This document shows positions 24,041 to 30,991 of a stretch of 30,991 bases of DNA, piece by piece. The stretch comes from Kitasatospora papulosa (GTDB lineage: Bacteria; Actinomycetota; Actinomycetes; Streptomycetales; Streptomycetaceae). How positions within the stretch are numbered: position 1 is the first letter of the stretch; every line of letters starts with the position of its first letter. The position numbers and the translations under genes are program-made. The stretch is from the NCBI RefSeq assembly GCF_000717245.1, contig NZ_JNYQ01000025.1, positions 1-30,991 on the forward strand, written 5' to 3'. The notes beneath the pieces are model-generated. The model did not search any database, was not told the origin of the DNA, and worked only from the letters and a program-made list of their open reading frames with translations.

Positions 24041-24727
24041 TTACCAGGGCAGGATCTGCTGGTCCTGGTAGAAGGCACCGGTGCCTGCGGCGGCGGGCAG
24101 GTTGACGACGTGCTTGATGCTGGCCGCGCCCTCCGCGACAGGACGGCCGCCCTCGCCACCGAGGTCGGTGGCCGTCCAGCCCGGGCTCGCGGCGTGGACA
24201 GTGACCCCGTCCTCGGCGAGCTCCGCGGCCAGCGAACGGGTCAGCGCGTTGAGCGCCGCCTTCGAGGCGCCGTAGGCGGGAGTGCCCGCCCCCATGCGCT
24301 CCAACGAGGCAGCCTCGCTGGACACGTTGACGATGCGGGCGCCGGACGCCTTGCGCAGCAGCGGCACCATCGCCTGAGTGACGCGCCACGCGCTGAACAG
24401 GTTGATCTCCAGCGCCTCCTGCACCACGCCGAGATCCGCGATGGACGCCTTCTGGGCGTAGTCGAAGACGCCGCCGACGTTGTTGACCAGCACGTCGAGG
24501 CGACCGTGCTCGGCCTCTATCTGCGCGGCCGCGGCCTTGATGTTTGCCGGGTCCGACGTGTCGAGCTGGACCGGGTGGGTGTCGCCGCCGATTTCCGCAG
24601 CGGCCTGCGCCGCGGCCTCGCCGTTGCGGGCGCTGAGCAGAACGGTCTCGCCGTCCGCGGCGAGCTGGGCCGCGACCTCGCGGCCCAGGCCGCGGTTGGC
24701 TCCGGTGATCAGGATGACGCGTGACAT
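24041..24727 (-). CDS. Short-chain dehydrogenase/reductase (SDR)
   Basis: A 228-residue classical SDR, slightly short. Cofactor motif TGANRGLG (9-16), NNVGG for the usual NNAG near residue 83, catalytic serine in VSSEA, and YGASK near 150 (Tyr-x-x-x-Lys) are all present, as is the PGW substrate-loop start. The arginine in ARN at the end of the second strand suggests NADP(H). It reduces a carbonyl or oxidises an alcohol; substrate unknown. It is the first gene of the leftward operon with the MFS and oxidoreductase genes, and divergent from the IclR gene, 151 bases away. Confidence 0.88.
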   Translation of the reverse strand: MSRVILITGANRGLGREVAAQLAADGETVLLSARNGEAAAQAAAEIGGDTHPVQLDTSDPANIKAAAAQIEAEHGRLDVLVNNVGGVFDYAQKASIADLGVVQEALEINLFSAWRVTQAMVPLLRKASGARIVNVSSEAASLERMGAGTPAYGASKAALNALTRSLAAELAEDGVTVHAASPGWTATDLGGEGGRPVAEGAASIKHVVNLPAAAGTGAFYQDQQILPW

Positions 24728-24837
24728 AGCTGTGTCTCTTTCCTAGCAGGGGTGTGAGGGGCAGTCGTTCTAGGCGCTGACATGGCGCCCATTTCGGACG
24801 CCCCCTCGATCACCACCATGCCCCTGCGGATCCACAA

Positions 24838-24854
24838 TGTCAAACAATCTGACA
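24838..24854. promoter_or_regulatory. Palindromic site, possible IclR operator
   Basis: TGTCA (24838-24842) and TGACA (24850-24854) are exact inverted repeats seven bases apart, in the AT-rich part of the gap between the SDR and IclR genes. The spacing fits a dimeric regulator. It covers an upstream in-frame ATG (24837), which argues against that ATG as the start of the IclR gene. Confidence 0.45.
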
Positions 24855-24878
24855 CCAAAACTGCTAGAGTTCAGCATT

Positions 24879-25616
24879 ATGGAATTCGAGTCTTCTTCCG
24901 GCCGTGTGATCCAGTCCGTGCAGCGCGCCTTTGACCTGCTGGAACGCATCGCGACGCACCCCGAAGGCGCCCGCTTGAGCGAGCTCGCCGACGGCGCGGG
25001 CCTCAACCGCAGCACCGCCCACAACCTGCTCGCCTCCCTCGAAGGGCTCGGCTACATCACGCAGGACAAAAAGGGCGCCGCCTACCGACTGACCGGCAAA
25101 CTCAACCGCCTGCTCCGCCTGGACGCCGAGGCCGAGCACGCCCTGCGCGCCCGCATCCGGCCCGTGCTCGAAACCGTGAGCCGGGCATCGGGCGAGTCCA
25201 CCTTCCTCGCCTTCGCCACCGGCACCGACTACCTGTGCGTCGACGCCGTGCAATCCGACCAGCCCCTACACCTCGCCGTCCGGCCCGGCGAACGAAAGCC
25301 CTTGATCGGCGAGGCGCTCGGCCACGTCCTCCTGGCAGCCGACACCGACCTCGCCCATGCCGTCCGCACCGATGACCCGGACCGATGGGAGCGCCACGCA
25401 CAGGAGATCGCCGACGCGCAACGCCACGGCTACGCCCTCGACCTGGACAGCCAGCAAGCAGGGATCTCATGCGTCGCGGTCGCAGTCACCCCACGCGCTG
25501 CGATCGCCATCGCCGGGCCCACCAGCCGCCTCCCGAAATCACGCCTCATCACCATCGGCCAGCAGATGCGCGAGGAGCTGGACAAGGTACGCCCCGTCAG
25601 CCAGGGGTGGCTGTGA
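24879..25616 (+). CDS. IclR-family transcriptional regulator
   Basis: A 245-residue regulator. The N-terminal winged HTH (8-70) reads VIQSVQRAFDLLERIATHPE, then LSELADGAGLNRSTAHNLLA and LEGLGYI, classical for IclR. The C-terminal effector domain (85-240) includes LRARIRPVLETVSRASGEST, DAVQSDQPLHLAVRPGER and AISCVAVAVTPR-like segments; the usual small-molecule pocket should lie here. ATG 24879 is chosen because the upstream ATG at 24837 lies in a palindrome and the extra residues (SNNLTPKLLEFSI) do not look like IclR sequence. It probably controls the divergent SDR-MFS-oxidoreductase operon and itself, as is common for the family. Confidence 0.88.
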   Translation: MEFESSSGRVIQSVQRAFDLLERIATHPEGARLSELADGAGLNRSTAHNLLASLEGLGYITQDKKGAAYRLTGKLNRLLRLDAEAEHALRARIRPVLETVSRASGESTFLAFATGTDYLCVDAVQSDQPLHLAVRPGERKPLIGEALGHVLLAADTDLAHAVRTDDPDRWERHAQEIADAQRHGYALDLDSQQAGISCVAVAVTPRAAIAIAGPTSRLPKSRLITIGQQMREELDKVRPVSQGWL

Positions 25617-25775
25617 CCCCTGGATCACGCGTGGCACGCTTTCTGCTCGTACGCCCGCCCGGCCGGTCTGGCGGTACTCCCCGACGGGGATCGGCGACAG
25701 TAGGGCACCAGCGGGCCTGGGCCCGGGGCGGGAGGACAAATCCGTGACGGACCTTGCCCTGGGTCCAGCGCCTCG

Positions 25776-26336
25776 TCACCGCGGGCGGGAGGGCCCTGGC
25801 GCCTTCTGCTCGCCACGCTGGTTGAGCGACCGGGTCAGCTCACGATTGGCCTCCCGGGCGGCCCGCAGGTCGGCCTGGCTCTCCTCCAAAGCCTCGGTCA
25901 GCTCGACGTTACGCTGCTCGAGCCGGGTGACGGCGCCCTGGAGCTCCTCAACATCGACGGGCGCGCCGAGGCCGGACTCGTGCCAGGCTTGCTCACCCAA
26001 CTCGCTGGACAGTCGCTTCTCCAGCTGCAGAATCCGCGCGGCCAGTCGGACGTTGCGCGCTTGCGCATTGGCCAGATCGGCCTGGAGCGAGGCCCTGCTC
26101 ACCGCCGAGGCACCCGATGCCGGATCTCGTTCGGACGGCTCGAGTTCGGCAGCATGGACCAGTTCGAGCAGATCCCGATGCCGGTAGAGGAACGTCCGAT
26201 CCACCCCCGCCTGGCGGGCGATCCCCGAAACCGTGATGCGGGCCCCCTTCTGCGCGGCGACGTTAACGGCCTTCATCACCCGCTGCCGGCGCCGGTCGCA
26301 ATCCGCCTGACGGCCCACGCTCATCGCGGAACTCAT
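25776..26336 (-). CDS. tnpC: TnpC-like coiled-coil protein (DUF6262 type)
   Basis: A 186-residue protein whose ATG overlaps the stop of the large recombinase by four bases (ATGA). The N-terminal half has a TetR-like HTH unit: RVMKAVNVAAQKGARITVSG, then IARQAGVDRTFLYRHRDLL. From about residue 85 on it is heptad-rich and helical (ARILQLEKRLSSELG, VEELQGAVTRLEQRNVELTE, ALEESQADLRAAREANREL), a long coiled coil. This matches the DUF6262/TnpC proteins that accompany paired tyrosine recombinases in Tn554-like elements, where TnpC influences orientation and frequency of integration. It is the third gene of the recombinase operon and convergent with the IclR gene. Confidence 0.78.
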   Translation of the reverse strand: MSSAMSVGRQADCDRRRQRVMKAVNVAAQKGARITVSGIARQAGVDRTFLYRHRDLLELVHAAELEPSERDPASGASAVSRASLQADLANAQARNVRLAARILQLEKRLSSELGEQAWHESGLGAPVDVEELQGAVTRLEQRNVELTEALEESQADLRAAREANRELTRSLNQRGEQKAPGPSRPR

Positions 26337-28822
26337 GCTGCCCTCCTCGGCCGGACATCAGGCAACGGCTGTCCGACACGGGGCATGCCCAGCATCACGC
26401 TCCGCCCGCGGCGGACGACCGAGACCGCCTGCTCGACCTGAGTCCGCTCCTCCTCTGTGAGATCGTCCAGGTCCGCCTTAACCCGGCTGATCAGACGCCT
26501 CACCCGGCCGATCTCCTCTTCCGACGGCATGGCCTCGCTCCGCGCCCAGTCATCCGCCTCGAACGCCGACATCAGCTTCTCCCGGCTGCGCAGCAGATCG
26601 GACAGATACGCCTCCAAGTCCGGCAGGTAGGAGATGTCGGTGCTGAAGTGCTCGCAGCCCAGGCACCGAAAGCGCAACGCGCAGCTCTGCCCGCCGGCCG
26701 CCACGTTCGACGGCTCCTTGCACACGCCGTACGCCGTGGCGACCTCACCGATCCCACGCCGGACGTGTTCGGAGTCCAAGAGACCCTGGACCTTGCGCCA
26801 CACGCGGTTGCCGTGCCGGTCGAACTGCATCACCGTGACCCGGTCGATGGCCTCGCGCCGCCGGTCCTGGCCGATGCGGTAGTACGCCTGGCTGGTCTGC
26901 AGCTGGCGGTGGTCCATGAGCTCCTTAAGGACCTCCGGCGCCACGCCCTTGTCAGCGTGCCGCTGCGCGAAGCTGTGCCGGTACGCGTACGGGAAGACCT
27001 TCTTCTTGTCGAACGGCAAGAGCCTCGTCACCAGGTTCCCGTCTTCCTCCACCTCGATCGGCACGAGGAAGTCGGGCAGCGCGCGGACCCAGTTGCGGTG
27101 CTGGTCCCAGATGCCGGAGATCGGTTTGGTCCCCCACGGATTGGCGACCGGCGAGGGCAGCAGCTTCAGCTCGGAGGACGGGGTGTCGGGGAAGCGCTCA
27201 CGCACGCGTTTCTGCTGGGCGACGATGACCGCCGCCGTGGCCTTGGCGATCGGTAGACGTCGTCCCAGCCGGTGCGCCTTGTGGTTGTCGTAGATGAGTA
27301 CGGGACTGCCGTCCGGATCTCTCTCCAGACAATCCAGGGGGAGACGGCAGGCCTCGTCCGGCCTGCGCCCGGTGTCAATCAACAGTTCTGTGCAGACCCG
27401 TACTTCGGGCCCGCTCATCTCTTCCAGCAGGTTTAGGTTGTCGCAGAGCTGCTGCATCACCTCGTCGGGCAGGTCCTTGCCAGCCTCGGTGTCCTCGGGC
27501 TCGTCCGGCATGTCCTCGGGGCCCAGGACGAAGTCCGCCCGCAGCCCGTCGAGGAGTTCGCCCTTGGCGGTCAGGCCGAGGGTCCGCCACCGGTTAAGGA
27601 TCTTGCGGACGGTCCGCGCGATGTCGAGTCGCTGGTGGGCGCTCAACTTCCCGTTCTCGGTCTTGAAGGCGAGCCGGTTGCAGAATGCGACGATGTCGCG
27701 CCGGTCAAGCAGCGAGACGACCAGCCCGCCGTCCTCACGCTGCAGATGAAGGCTCTTCGAGAGCTCCACCATCGCCTCGATCTGCCGCTGCACCCGCCTG
27801 CCCGCCGCATTTCCGCGGCGGCGCGGTAGATCATCAGCAGCCCAGACCTTCACGGCCTCGCGGAGTACGTCCTGGCGGATGTCCGTGAAATCGGCAGTGC
27901 CGCCGTACCCGAAGACGGCGAGGTCCCACACATCGCGCAGCGCCTCATCCTCCGCGGTGGCGCCGAACCGGTAGAGGGTCCTGCGCATCGTCTTGACCAG
28001 GGAGATGGGGTGGTCCTTCAGGCCTGCTTCCTCTGGATCTCCGAGATCGTCGAGGCGCTCGCAGCGCAGGGCACGAAGCTTGTCGCAGATCGCCCGAAGC
28101 CAGTAGCCATACGTCCTCACGCCGTTCGCGGTGCGCTGCTGCACGCAGTACAGGAGCTCCGCGACCACGCGTCTGGGGAGCCCGCGCATGCTGACCTCCT
28201 GGCTCATGTGGACTGGCGGCGCGGTCAGGCGCCACAGCTCTTCGTCGCCGTCGAAGGCCCCCGTGTTCTTGTCCTTGGTGAGCTTCTGCCGATGCGCGTC
28301 GCAGTACTCCGAGCCCGGGGAGACCCTCTGGCGATGGCATGCCGCCACATCGCACATGCCGTGTCCTGGATACGGCCGTGGCAGCGGGTGTGCCAGGAAC
28401 GCCTCGAGCGGGATCTTCAGTTTGTGGAGCCGCTGGTAGTGGTGGTTCTGGCACAGGCCCGCGGTCGGACTCCGCCACGGCCGCTTGCAGTCGGGGAATC
28501 GGCACAGGGCCTGGCGCACGTGCACGACGTTGAACCGATCTTGGGTGCCGATGAACTCCTCAACGCTCAACTCCGACGCCCTCCAGCGGATCCGGCAGCC
28601 GGAGCAGAAGGGGCCGCGTCGCTCCCAGCCCTTGTCGCAGCCCTTCACCGAGCACTCCGGCATCCCGATCACCGGGTGCTCTCTGGGGTAGACGAGGATG
28701 CCCAGCTCCCAGTCCCAGCTGATTAGTTTGAGGAACTCCGGATCCAGTGCGTCGATCAACGCCTGGGTCCGTTCGCAATCCGGCACGGCCTCGGGCCGCA
28801 ACGCCAACGAGGTCACCGACAT
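26333..28822 (-). CDS. tnpB: Large tyrosine recombinase, TnpB-like
   Basis: An 829-residue protein. Three Cys/His clusters occupy the N-terminus: C57/C61 with CSGC (73-76), C107/C112 with C124-H127, and C157/C162 with C174-H177. They look like zinc-binding modules. A phage-integrase domain follows, with Arg-I in TGRRPDEA (R487), a box YRHSFAQRH in which R615 and H616 are present but the usual leading His is Tyr612, His638 in LMDHRQ, and nucleophile Tyr647 or Tyr648. A further Cys group (SCALRFRCLGCEHFSTD, near 713-729) and a helical tail come last. Tn554 TnpB is a shorter protein (about 630 residues), so this one is extended, mainly at the N-terminus. Its start overlaps the upstream stop (TGATG) and its stop overlaps tnpC (ATGA). 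Confidence 0.83.
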   Translation of the reverse strand: MSVTSLALRPEAVPDCERTQALIDALDPEFLKLISWDWELGILVYPREHPVIGMPECSVKGCDKGWERRGPFCSGCRIRWRASELSVEEFIGTQDRFNVVHVRQALCRFPDCKRPWRSPTAGLCQNHHYQRLHKLKIPLEAFLAHPLPRPYPGHGMCDVAACHRQRVSPGSEYCDAHRQKLTKDKNTGAFDGDEELWRLTAPPVHMSQEVSMRGLPRRVVAELLYCVQQRTANGVRTYGYWLRAICDKLRALRCERLDDLGDPEEAGLKDHPISLVKTMRRTLYRFGATAEDEALRDVWDLAVFGYGGTADFTDIRQDVLREAVKVWAADDLPRRRGNAAGRRVQRQIEAMVELSKSLHLQREDGGLVVSLLDRRDIVAFCNRLAFKTENGKLSAHQRLDIARTVRKILNRWRTLGLTAKGELLDGLRADFVLGPEDMPDEPEDTEAGKDLPDEVMQQLCDNLNLLEEMSGPEVRVCTELLIDTGRRPDEACRLPLDCLERDPDGSPVLIYDNHKAHRLGRRLPIAKATAAVIVAQQKRVRERFPDTPSSELKLLPSPVANPWGTKPISGIWDQHRNWVRALPDFLVPIEVEEDGNLVTRLLPFDKKKVFPYAYRHSFAQRHADKGVAPEVLKELMDHRQLQTSQAYYRIGQDRRREAIDRVTVMQFDRHGNRVWRKVQGLLDSEHVRRGIGEVATAYGVCKEPSNVAAGGQSCALRFRCLGCEHFSTDISYLPDLEAYLSDLLRSREKLMSAFEADDWARSEAMPSEEEIGRVRRLISRVKADLDDLTEEERTQVEQAVSVVRRGRSVMLGMPRVGQPLPDVRPRRAA

Positions 28823-29988
28823 CAGCGGTCACCTCCATCGCGCCACTCCCGGGGAGAAGGCACCCGTTCCACCGCTTCACGCAGCCTCGACTGATCCGGG
28901 ATGATGTACGGGCGCGCCGACTCCGGGTGCTTCTGTCCCAACAGCGCCTGCACGTCATCGAGTTTGCCGCCAGCGTCAGAGACGTTGCTGCCGAAGGCGC
29001 GGCGGGCCATATGGGGTCCGACCATCCGCGAGAGGCCCGCCCGGCCAGTCAGGCGCTCGAACAGCTCGTAGATCGCCTCCGGCGTCATCGGCGAGCCGAG
29101 CACGCCGCGGAAGAGATTCACGAGCAGGAAGTCGCTGCCGCCGGCACCGAGAAGGGAGTACCGCTCGTCGATGTACTGGTCGTAGGCCCGCACCACGAGG
29201 AAGTCCACGGGCAGGACCACTGACTCCCGCGACTTGGACCACGCACCGTTGCTGTTCTCCCGTCGGCGCACATGGATGTGGGGACCCTTGTAGTCACAGC
29301 CCAGCGCACGCGAGTCCGGCAGCATATGACAGTCGGACCGATGCAGGCCCGCCGCTTGACCGCGTCGCAGACCCACCCGGCCCAGCAGCACGACGACCAG
29401 GCGGTCACGCGCGCACCGGCACTCCATGAACATGTCGACGAGCTCTTCGTCGGAGGCCCGGTCTACCGCAGACTCCGGTTCCTGAAGCCGATGGCGGGCA
29501 CGAAGGCGGTAGAACAATCCGGTGCCCTCACCTTGAGCCTCCGCAGGGAGGTCCCGGCTGTCGCCCATCTCGTAGAGCTGCCCCAGCACAGCCCGCGGCG
29601 CCTCCGCCACAGAGACCGCGTACGACAGGAAGCCACGCGTCGCCGACAGCACGACGTTGATCCGCCGCTCCTGCCGGACCTGCTTGCCGCCCGGCCCGGA
29701 CACGACCACTGGTGGGCCTCCATCCCGTAGGGCAGGGGCGTGTCTCAACCAGACGATGAACAGCCCCAGGTCGCGGGCCGCCTCCCTCCAGTCCCGGCCA
29801 GTTGCGCCGCACCATCGCAGGTACAGCGCTACGCCACCCGCGTTCGTCTTGGTCGTGAGCTCGGCGCGACTCCGACCGAAGCGCTGGTAGCGCCCCCAAC
29901 GGTCAGGAACGGGGACGACTCGAAGATCGTCGTCAAGGACGGTCCAGTAGCGCGTGCCCGAGGGCAGGTCTACGGGAAATGCCCGCAT
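28822..29988 (-). CDS. tnpA: Tyrosine recombinase, TnpA-like
   Basis: A 388-residue integrase-type recombinase. All catalytic residues can be placed: R208 in GLRRGQ, K252 in WSKSRE, H326 and R329 in PHMARRAF, H354 in GQKHPES and Y361 in ARPYIIP. The N-terminal 130 residues form the helical core-binding region (ELTTKTNAGGVALYLRWC, WREAARDLGLFIVWLRHAP). ATG 29988 is chosen over starts up to 30093, because GGAGA lies seven bases before it and the extra residues look noncoding. It cuts and rejoins DNA via a 3'-phosphotyrosine. Its start is about 130 bp from the right attachment core, and it leads a three-gene overlapping operon. The start of the frame resembles TnpA of Tn554-like elements in size and position. 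Confidence 0.85.
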   Translation of the reverse strand: MRAFPVDLPSGTRYWTVLDDDLRVVPVPDRWGRYQRFGRSRAELTTKTNAGGVALYLRWCGATGRDWREAARDLGLFIVWLRHAPALRDGGPPVVVSGPGGKQVRQERRINVVLSATRGFLSYAVSVAEAPRAVLGQLYEMGDSRDLPAEAQGEGTGLFYRLRARHRLQEPESAVDRASDEELVDMFMECRCARDRLVVVLLGRVGLRRGQAAGLHRSDCHMLPDSRALGCDYKGPHIHVRRRENSNGAWSKSRESVVLPVDFLVVRAYDQYIDERYSLLGAGGSDFLLVNLFRGVLGSPMTPEAIYELFERLTGRAGLSRMVGPHMARRAFGSNVSDAGGKLDDVQALLGQKHPESARPYIIPDQSRLREAVERVPSPREWRDGGDR

Positions 29989-30116
29989 GTGTGTCTCCGG
30001 TGATTTGACGGATCGTGCAACAACCCGCCACAGAGCCACACCCCCCGAGTACGAGCGTTTGTATATCAACGACAGGCACTCGCACCACGTCACACCACAC
30101 GTTCAGGAACCCATAG

Positions 30117-30124
30117 ATCGTCGC
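30117..30124 (+). repeat. Right attachment core (ATCGTCGC)
   Basis: Identical to the left core at 15292-15299 and in the same orientation. It is the first sequence that can be read as LexA-like coding on the right side of the element. Confidence 0.8.
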
Positions 30125-30275
30125 CGCGATGCTGAACGGCGAAGCGACCGTGAAGCGCCTGCGCTTCGAGAACGGGCAGGCGTGGCTGATGCTCCACAAC
30201 CCTGCCTACGAGCCGATCCCCGGCGACGACGCCGCGATCCTCGGCAAAGTCGTCACAGTCCTCCGCTCCCTCTGA
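30117..30275 (+). pseudogene. LexA-like peptidase gene, 3' remnant with catalytic Lys
   Basis: The frame reads IVAAMLNGEATVKRLRFENG, then QAWLMLHNPAYEPIPGDDAA and ILGKVVTVLRSL before TGA. This is the C-terminal end of LexA, including the catalytic lysine in ATVK (codon 30153-30155) and the conserved PHNP-like and IPGDDA blocks. It has no start of its own. Joined to 15196-15299 at the shared core it restores 85 uninterrupted codons of LexA-type S24 peptidase. Confidence 0.88.
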
Positions 30276-30411
30276 GCTGCCGCACAGATGGTCGCAGCAA
30301 GGAACGCGTGGTGGTCAGGGCAGGCGGCCGCCGCCGAAGCCGGCGGTTCCCTGCGGCAAACGAACATGCTGTTCTGACACCACGAGAGCCCTCAAGACCG
30401 AAGGGACCATC

Positions 30412-30867
30412 ATGCTCGCTGCCGTCATTGCCGTACTCGGCACCCTGCTCGGCGCAGTCGTCGCTGGAGCCTTCCAGCAGAAGAACGCCAGCCGCACTCA
30501 GCGGGCCGCCGCAGACGAGCAGTTACGGCGCGCGCGACTCGAAGCAGTGACTGCGCTTGCTGCCGCGGGCTCCGACCACCGGCGCGCGATGTGGATGCGC
30601 GGCGAGGCCGAGCTTGCCGGGACGAGTCCGGAACGTCTCGAAGAACTCCGCATCGCCTCGCACGCCACCCGGTCCGCAATCACGCGCCCCCTCGTCGCCG
30701 TCCAGGTCCTCATCCCCGACCCGACTGTCCGCACCACAGCCAAGGATCTGGTGGTGGCGGCGTACTGCATGCGGGACGAGGCGCACACGATCGAAGCGCT
30801 CACTGCGGCGCGTGAGGCCCACGACCGGTTCGTGGACGCAGCAGCCGCTTTCCTCACTGCGGCCTGA
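30412..30867 (+). CDS. Small membrane-anchored protein, KilB-like
   Basis: A 151-residue protein with GAAGGGA before ATG 30412. A single N-terminal membrane segment (LAAVIAVLGTLLGAVVAGAF) is followed by a long, helical, cytosolic part: QQKNASRTQRAAADEQLRRA, EAVTALAAAGSDHRRAMWMR, and HATRSAITRPLVAVQVLI. Many Streptomyces homologues I recall are annotated as protein KilB, after the spread/killing locus of plasmid pIJ101. The name comes from similarity of pattern, and the function is not established for chromosomal copies. It lies 137 bases after the LexA-like remnant and is complete. Confidence 0.65.
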   Translation: MLAAVIAVLGTLLGAVVAGAFQQKNASRTQRAAADEQLRRARLEAVTALAAAGSDHRRAMWMRGEAELAGTSPERLEELRIASHATRSAITRPLVAVQVLIPDPTVRTTAKDLVVAAYCMRDEAHTIEALTAAREAHDRFVDAAAAFLTAA

Positions 30868-30895
30868 CTCATTTGCTCGGATGCCCGATGCCCTA

Positions 30896-30991
30896 GGGCC
30901 TGTGTGAGGTTGTGATCATTCGGTCGTCGGTAAGAGGTCGTTGATCCAGATCAGAGAGGCTCGGAGGTGGAGTCCGGCGTCGTAGCTCTCG
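30896..30991 (-). mobile_element. End of an IS5-type insertion sequence, cut by window
   Basis: At 30892-30895 CTAG, a target typical for part of the IS5 family, precedes an end beginning GGCCTGTGTGAGG, and a leftward transposase end follows. Only 96 bases are in the window. It is not the same IS as at 20845-21729. Confidence 0.55.
30916..30991 (-). CDS. Transposase C-terminus (partial)
   Basis: The minus frame entering from the window edge reads ESYDAGLHLRASLIWINDLL then PTTE and TGA at 30918-30916. This matches the C-terminal end of Streptomyces IS5-family transposases. The start lies outside the window. Confidence 0.6.
   Translation of the reverse strand, partial: ESYDAGLHLRASLIWINDLLPTTE

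Larger units (their letters stand above)
15292..30124. mobile_element. Tn554-like integrated element carrying redox/efflux cargo
   Basis: The element is defined by the split LexA-like gene: removing 15300-30124, or equivalently 15292-30116, fuses GDIVA to AMLNGEATVK in frame and leaves one copy of the 8-bp core. It is about 14.8 kb. The recombinase trio reads leftward from the right end, with the first recombinase starting only about 130 bp from the right core, as in Tn554. Cargo from left to right: kinase remnant, dehydrogenase, MFS, hydrolase, XRE regulator, IS5, oxidoreductase, MFS, SDR and IclR regulator. No terminal inverted repeats are obvious, also as in Tn554. The trio identity rests on family recognition; the boundaries rest on sequence seen directly. 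Confidence 0.85.

Noticed and set aside
22630..24159. Upstream extension of the oxidoreductase frame to 809 codons
   Set aside because: The added part is a low-complexity shadow of the MFS and SDR genes; the true start at 22629 has a ribosome-binding site and begins with the family N-terminus.
15292..30124. tRNA gene as integration target
   Set aside because: No tRNA-like sequence is visible at either end; the target is a protein-coding LexA-like gene.

Overview
The window is high-GC actinobacterial DNA. Codon use with G or C in the third position, Streptomyces-type families (Tap, MmyB-type regulators, P-loop kinase and KilB-like remnants) and GTG starts all suggest Streptomyces or a close relative. 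The many broken genes, IS remnants and a telomere-replication gene pair suggest an accessory region, such as a chromosome arm or a linear or integrated plasmid. All family names come from reading the sequence and from recalled family features; no database search was possible.

Layout. 1-825: end of a protein with six 42-residue TPR repeats. 1282-3750 (-): superfamily 2 helicase with helicase-associated repeats. It is divergent, across an AT-rich repeat-bearing spacer, from a tap-like gene (3935-5485) overlapping a small tpg-like gene (5485-6060). 7129-10226: a small secreted protein, a strong palindrome, then an ABC ATPase and two membrane proteins in tightly coupled order. 10.2-11.6 kb: degraded DNA with an IS5 fragment fused to part of an unknown gene. 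11645-13547: a secreted NucA/NucB-type nuclease convergent with a possible DUF6461 protein. 13.7-15.2 kb: a truncated IS3 element, a broken DUF3732 ATPase and GC-rich repeats.

The main discovery is at 15292-30124. The 3' half of a LexA-like (S24 peptidase) gene is split in two: the catalytic-serine part lies at 15196-15299 and the catalytic-lysine part at 30117-30275. Both breakpoints carry the same 8 bp, ATCGTCGC, and joining them restores the reading frame exactly. Everything between is therefore a mobile element of about 14.8 kb. Its right end carries three overlapping genes (28822-29988, 26333-28822, 25776-26336) that match the tnpA-tnpB-tnpC plan of Tn554-like elements: two tyrosine recombinases and a coiled-coil DUF6262-like protein.

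The cargo is two similar redox/efflux cassettes, each with its own divergent regulator. Cassette 1 is hydrolase, MFS exporter and zinc alcohol dehydrogenase under an MmyB-type XRE regulator. Cassette 2 is SDR, MFS exporter and quinone-oxidoreductase-like enzyme under an IclR regulator. A complete IS5-family element (20845-21729) sits between them, with the stop codon of the oxidoreductase as its target duplication. Downstream of the element are a KilB-like membrane protein and the end of another IS5-type insertion sequence cut by the window edge.
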